From: Actinocorallia populi
GTDB lineage: Bacteria > Actinomycetota > Actinomycetes > Streptosporangiales > Streptosporangiaceae
Direction: 5' to 3'
DNA: 64,000 bases
Assembly: GCF_002995495.1 (NCBI RefSeq)
Contig: NZ_PVZV01000011.1
Location: forward strand, 124,001-188,000
Shown in pieces: positions 59,719-64,000 of this stretch. Every line of letters begins with the position of its first letter. The stretch's first letter is position 1. The notes under the pieces were generated by a model, which saw nothing but the letters and a program-made list of their open reading frames with translations, was not told the origin of the DNA and made no database searches. The position numbers were made by a program, and so were the translations under genes.

Positions 59719-60141
59719 TCAGGAACGTTCGCAGTCCCGCAGTTCGGCGGTGTTGGCCTTCGAGCTGGTGGCAAGGTAGATCAACTGGGTGGAGGTGCCC
59801 TTGCCGGGCTCGGCGACGACCTTCTGCTCGCCCACCACGAGCCCGTCCACGGCCTGGGCGCGGGCGGTGCACGACACCCGGGCGTCCTCGGGCTTGAGGA
59901 TCTGGAAGGTCATCCGCACCGAGGTGTCGCTCTGCACCTCATAGGTGATCGTCCGTCCGGAGATGCCGTTGATCCCGCTGCGGCTGGGCCCCGAGTTGCC
60001 CATGACGACGGACCAGCCCACCATGCACAGGGTGACGAAGACACCGATGACGCCGTAGCCGATCCACGTGCCGGCCGACTTCTTGCGCGGCTGCTCCGAA
60101 GGGGATTCCCCGTGTCGTTCGGACTCGGTGCGGACGGACAT
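59719..60141 (-). CDS. DUF4307 single-pass membrane protein
   Basis: 140 residues. A charged cytoplasmic N-terminus and one helix (about 26-47) are followed by an extracytoplasmic domain with two cysteines (in SCTARAQA and RDCERS), which could form a disulfide. The family is found between greA and mca across actinobacteria (Rv1081c position) and has no known role. The start ATG 60141 is divergent from mca across 78 bases. Confidence 0.85.
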   Translation of the reverse strand: MSVRTESERHGESPSEQPRKKSAGTWIGYGVIGVFVTLCMVGWSVVMGNSGPSRSGINGISGRTITYEVQSDTSVRMTFQILKPEDARVSCTARAQAVDGLVVGEQKVVAEPGKGTSTQLIYLATSSKANTAELRDCERS

Positions 60142-60219
60142 GGAATCCTCGCGGTTCTGTCGGCGTTGACTGCAACAATCTCGGAAACAAACCCCACTTA
60201 AGCATAGGGAGCGCCCCCG

Positions 60220-61095
60220 GTGGCTGAGACCCTGCGGCTGATGGCCGTACACGCTCATCCCGACGACGAGTCGAGCAAGGGAGCGGCCACGATGGCCCGC
60301 TACGTCGCCGAAGGCGTCGAGGTCCTGGTGGTCACCTGCACCGGGGGCGAGCGCGGCGACATCCTCAACCCGGCGATGGACCGGCCGGAGATCAAGGAGA
60401 ACCTGGCCGCGGTGCGGCAGGCCGAGATGGACGCCGCCCGCGAGATCCTCGGCGTGCGCCAGGAGTGGCTGGGCTTCGTCGACTCGGGGCTGCCCGAGGG
60501 CGACCCGCTGCCCCCGCTGCCCGAGGGCTGCTTCGCGACGGTCCCGCTGGAGGAGGCCGCCGCCCCGCTGGTGCGCCAGGTGCGCGACTTCCGGCCGCAC
60601 GTGATCCTCACCTACGACGAGAACGGCGGCTACCCGCACCCCGACCACATCAGGACCCACGAGATCTCCGCGGTGGCCTTCGACGCCGCGGGCGACCCCG
60701 AGCGCTACCCGGGCCTGGGCGAGCCCTGGCAGCCGCTGAAGATGTACTACTTCCTCACCTTCCACAAGGAGCGCCTGCTGGCCCTGCACGGGGCGCTGGT
60801 GGAGGCGGGCAAGGAGTCCCCCTACCTGGACTGGATCGCCAACTGGGAGGACCGGCCGACGCCCTGGCCGACCACCACCAAGGTGCCCTGCGGCGACTTC
60901 TTCGAGGTCAGGGACGCCGCGCTGATCGCGCACGCCACCCAGATCGACCCCGACGGCTGGTGGTTCGCCTGCCCGCCCGACCTCCAACGCAAGGCATGGC
61001 CGACCGAGGACTACCATTTGGCCAGGTCCCTGGTCGACACCGAGCTGCCGGAAGATGACCTTTTCGCCGGCATCAGGGAGAAAGTGGGCGCATGA
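60220..61095 (+). CDS. mca: Mycothiol S-conjugate amidase
   Basis: 291 residues of the LmbE-like zinc hydrolase fold: HAHPDDE at 11-17 (ligands His13, Asp16) and YPHPDH for the third ligand. Lys20 in ESSKGA is the residue that separates Mca from the biosynthetic deacetylase MshB. Mca cleaves mycothiol conjugates to glucosaminyl-inositol plus a mercapturic acid that is exported, a detoxification step. It shows the host makes mycothiol. GTG start at 60220. Confidence 0.96.
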   Translation: MAETLRLMAVHAHPDDESSKGAATMARYVAEGVEVLVVTCTGGERGDILNPAMDRPEIKENLAAVRQAEMDAAREILGVRQEWLGFVDSGLPEGDPLPPLPEGCFATVPLEEAAAPLVRQVRDFRPHVILTYDENGGYPHPDHIRTHEISAVAFDAAGDPERYPGLGEPWQPLKMYYFLTFHKERLLALHGALVEAGKESPYLDWIANWEDRPTPWPTTTKVPCGDFFEVRDAALIAHATQIDPDGWWFACPPDLQRKAWPTEDYHLARSLVDTELPEDDLFAGIREKVGA

Positions 61096-61310
61096 TGTGG
61101 ATCCTGGCGCAGGAGCTGAACGACGAGACGGTCTCCCCGGGCGCGCTGGGCACGCTGGTCGTGGTGTGCATGGGCATCGCCCTGGTGTTCCTGATCAAGT
61201 CGATGAACAAGCGCATCTCCAACGTGAACGCGCCGCGCCAGGCCGACCTGGACCAGGAGGCCTGGGAGGCGGCCGAGGCGACGCGCGCCCAGGAGGACAG
61301 CACCCCGTAG
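61092..61310 (+). CDS. Small single-pass membrane protein, coupled to mca
   Basis: 72 residues. A hydrophobic helix (about 17-36) is followed by a charged cytoplasmic tail rich in Ala, Glu and Gln. It overlaps the mca stop by four bases and occupies the Rv1083 position. No function is known. The tight coupling suggests an accessory to conjugate processing or export. Confidence 0.82.
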   Translation: MMWILAQELNDETVSPGALGTLVVVCMGIALVFLIKSMNKRISNVNAPRQADLDQEAWEAAEATRAQEDSTP

Positions 61311-61418
61311 CGGGCGGCGCCACGACCGGACGGCCCGGGTCGGCTTCCGGTCAGGAAAAGGCCATGTTCGGGTGAACGGCGGCGGGCGCGGGTCGCCCCC
61401 GCGGCATTCCTTGCTTGC

Positions 61419-62246
61419 ATGAACCGCATGAAGCGGCTCGGGTACGGCTTGGCGGCGGCACTCCTGCTCATTCCCGTGGGCTCCCATCTGGCCACCGGGG
61501 GCACCGTCTCGGCGCCCTCCGCGCGGGCCCCGGAGCAGCGCCCCGCGCCCCGCGCCGCGGCGGTGCGGGTCCACCCGACCGAGGTGCCGCGGCCACCGGT
61601 GGGCTGGGGTCCGCCCGCCCTGGACGAGGACTTCGAGGGCGACCGGGTCGACCTCTCCCGGTGGGCGGTCTACCACGACCCCGGCGGCACCCACCCCCGC
61701 TCCCGCCGGGCCGTCTCGGTGAAGGACGGCGTCCTGCGGCTGACCGGGGCCCGGTACGGCGGCAGGCTCCTGTCCGGCGGCATCGCCGCGCACTACCCCC
61801 AGACCTTCGGCCGCTTCGAGGCCAGGATGCGGGCCGACCCCGGCGCCGGCTACTCGGCGGTCATGCTGCTGTGGCCCACCCGCCAGGGCGATCCCGAATG
61901 GGCCGAGATCAACTTCGCCGAGATCCCCGATCCCGACCGCAGGACCGTCGGCCTGTTCGTCCACCAGGGCGAGGACGACAAGACCTCCTCCAAGTCCGTG
62001 GACGGCGACTTCACCCGCTGGCACGTCTTCGCCCTGGAGTGGCTGCCCGACCGGATGACCTTCTTCATCGACGGGAAGATCGTCTGGGAGCACACCGGCG
62101 CGAACATCCCGCAGAAGGCGGACATGCACCTGGCCCTGCAGAACGACATCGTCTGCTACTCCCAGGAGCAGTGCCACGGCGCCCAGACCCCGGAACGGGT
62201 GACGATGCACGTCGACTGGGTACGAATCCACCCACTGTCTCCGTAA
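61419..62246 (+). CDS. Secreted GH16-fold protein
   Basis: 275 residues with an N-terminal signal segment (about 5-27) and a Pro/Ala linker. The beta-jelly-roll has GRFEARMRAD and the catalytic strand WAEINFAEIPD. The GH16 pattern E-x-D-x-x-E reads Glu163-Ile-Asn-Phe-Ala-Glu168, so both glutamates are kept but the middle Asp is Asn165. Activity on laminarin-type glucans or other polymers is possible but should be tested. The start ATG 61419 lacks a good ribosome-binding site. Confidence 0.85.
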   Translation: MNRMKRLGYGLAAALLLIPVGSHLATGGTVSAPSARAPEQRPAPRAAAVRVHPTEVPRPPVGWGPPALDEDFEGDRVDLSRWAVYHDPGGTHPRSRRAVSVKDGVLRLTGARYGGRLLSGGIAAHYPQTFGRFEARMRADPGAGYSAVMLLWPTRQGDPEWAEINFAEIPDPDRRTVGLFVHQGEDDKTSSKSVDGDFTRWHVFALEWLPDRMTFFIDGKIVWEHTGANIPQKADMHLALQNDIVCYSQEQCHGAQTPERVTMHVDWVRIHPLSP

Positions 62247-62270
62247 CATCCCGCGTCTAGGGTGAATGCT

Positions 62271-64000
<1,730 letters not shown>

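Overview
The window is high-GC, densely coded chromosomal DNA from a mycothiol-producing actinomycete: it carries mycothiol S-conjugate amidase, many GTG starts, a 4Fe-4S uracil-DNA glycosylase, and gene order shared with mycobacteria and streptomycetes. A filamentous lineage such as Streptosporangiales is my guess, not proven. I see no prophage, insertion sequence, CRISPR array or biosynthetic gene cluster. One tRNA gene and one TPP riboswitch are present.

Layout. 1-4.8 kb: the end of an ABC-F ATPase gene, a MarR regulator with three operator-like palindromes, and a fatty-acyl desaturase followed by two near-duplicate TetR regulators. 4.8-10.9 kb: thiC with its TPP riboswitch, tRNA-Gln(UUG), glmU-prs, rplY and pth. 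10.9-17.2 kb: a sulfur-assimilation group (cysQ-cysD-cysN, converging on an APS kinase fused to a decayed ATP-sulfurylase domain and a TauE/SafE permease) plus a methyltransferase. 17.4-25 kb: mfd, a SurA-like lipoprotein, mazG and a class A penicillin-binding protein. 25-28.3 kb: an Rrf2 regulator without cysteines and an ssuABC-type transporter. 28.4-32.7 kb: eno, a septum-formation initiator, DUF501, ppx and a family 5 uracil-DNA glycosylase. 33-40.4 kb: a decayed cyclopropane-synthase-like protein, a Bax1-I/YccA membrane protein, a thiolase, a beta-propeller lipoprotein, an SGNH hydrolase and cystathionine beta-synthase. 40.4-49.9 kb: an MMPL exporter, metB, a FIST-ROK kinase pair, and divergently a MoxR AAA ATPase with a VWA protein. 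49.9-58.1 kb: a secreted alpha/beta hydrolase, a GH18 chitinase, threonine dehydratase, and three tandem secreted M1-family metallopeptidases. 58.1-64 kb: an RDD protein, greA, DUF4307, mca, a small membrane protein, a GH16 protein, and a DUF255/thioredoxin-fold protein cut by the window end.

Read against remembered mycobacterial order (about Rv1014c-Rv1026 and Rv1072-Rv1084), the window looks like two ancient housekeeping blocks interrupted by lineage-specific cassettes. These are sulfate assimilation, sulfonate-type uptake, and the FIST/ROK/MoxR/VWA/chitinase/M1 stretch. Sulfur recurs throughout: sulfate activation, PAP recycling, sulfonate-type uptake, transsulfuration and mycothiol chemistry all occur within 50 kb.
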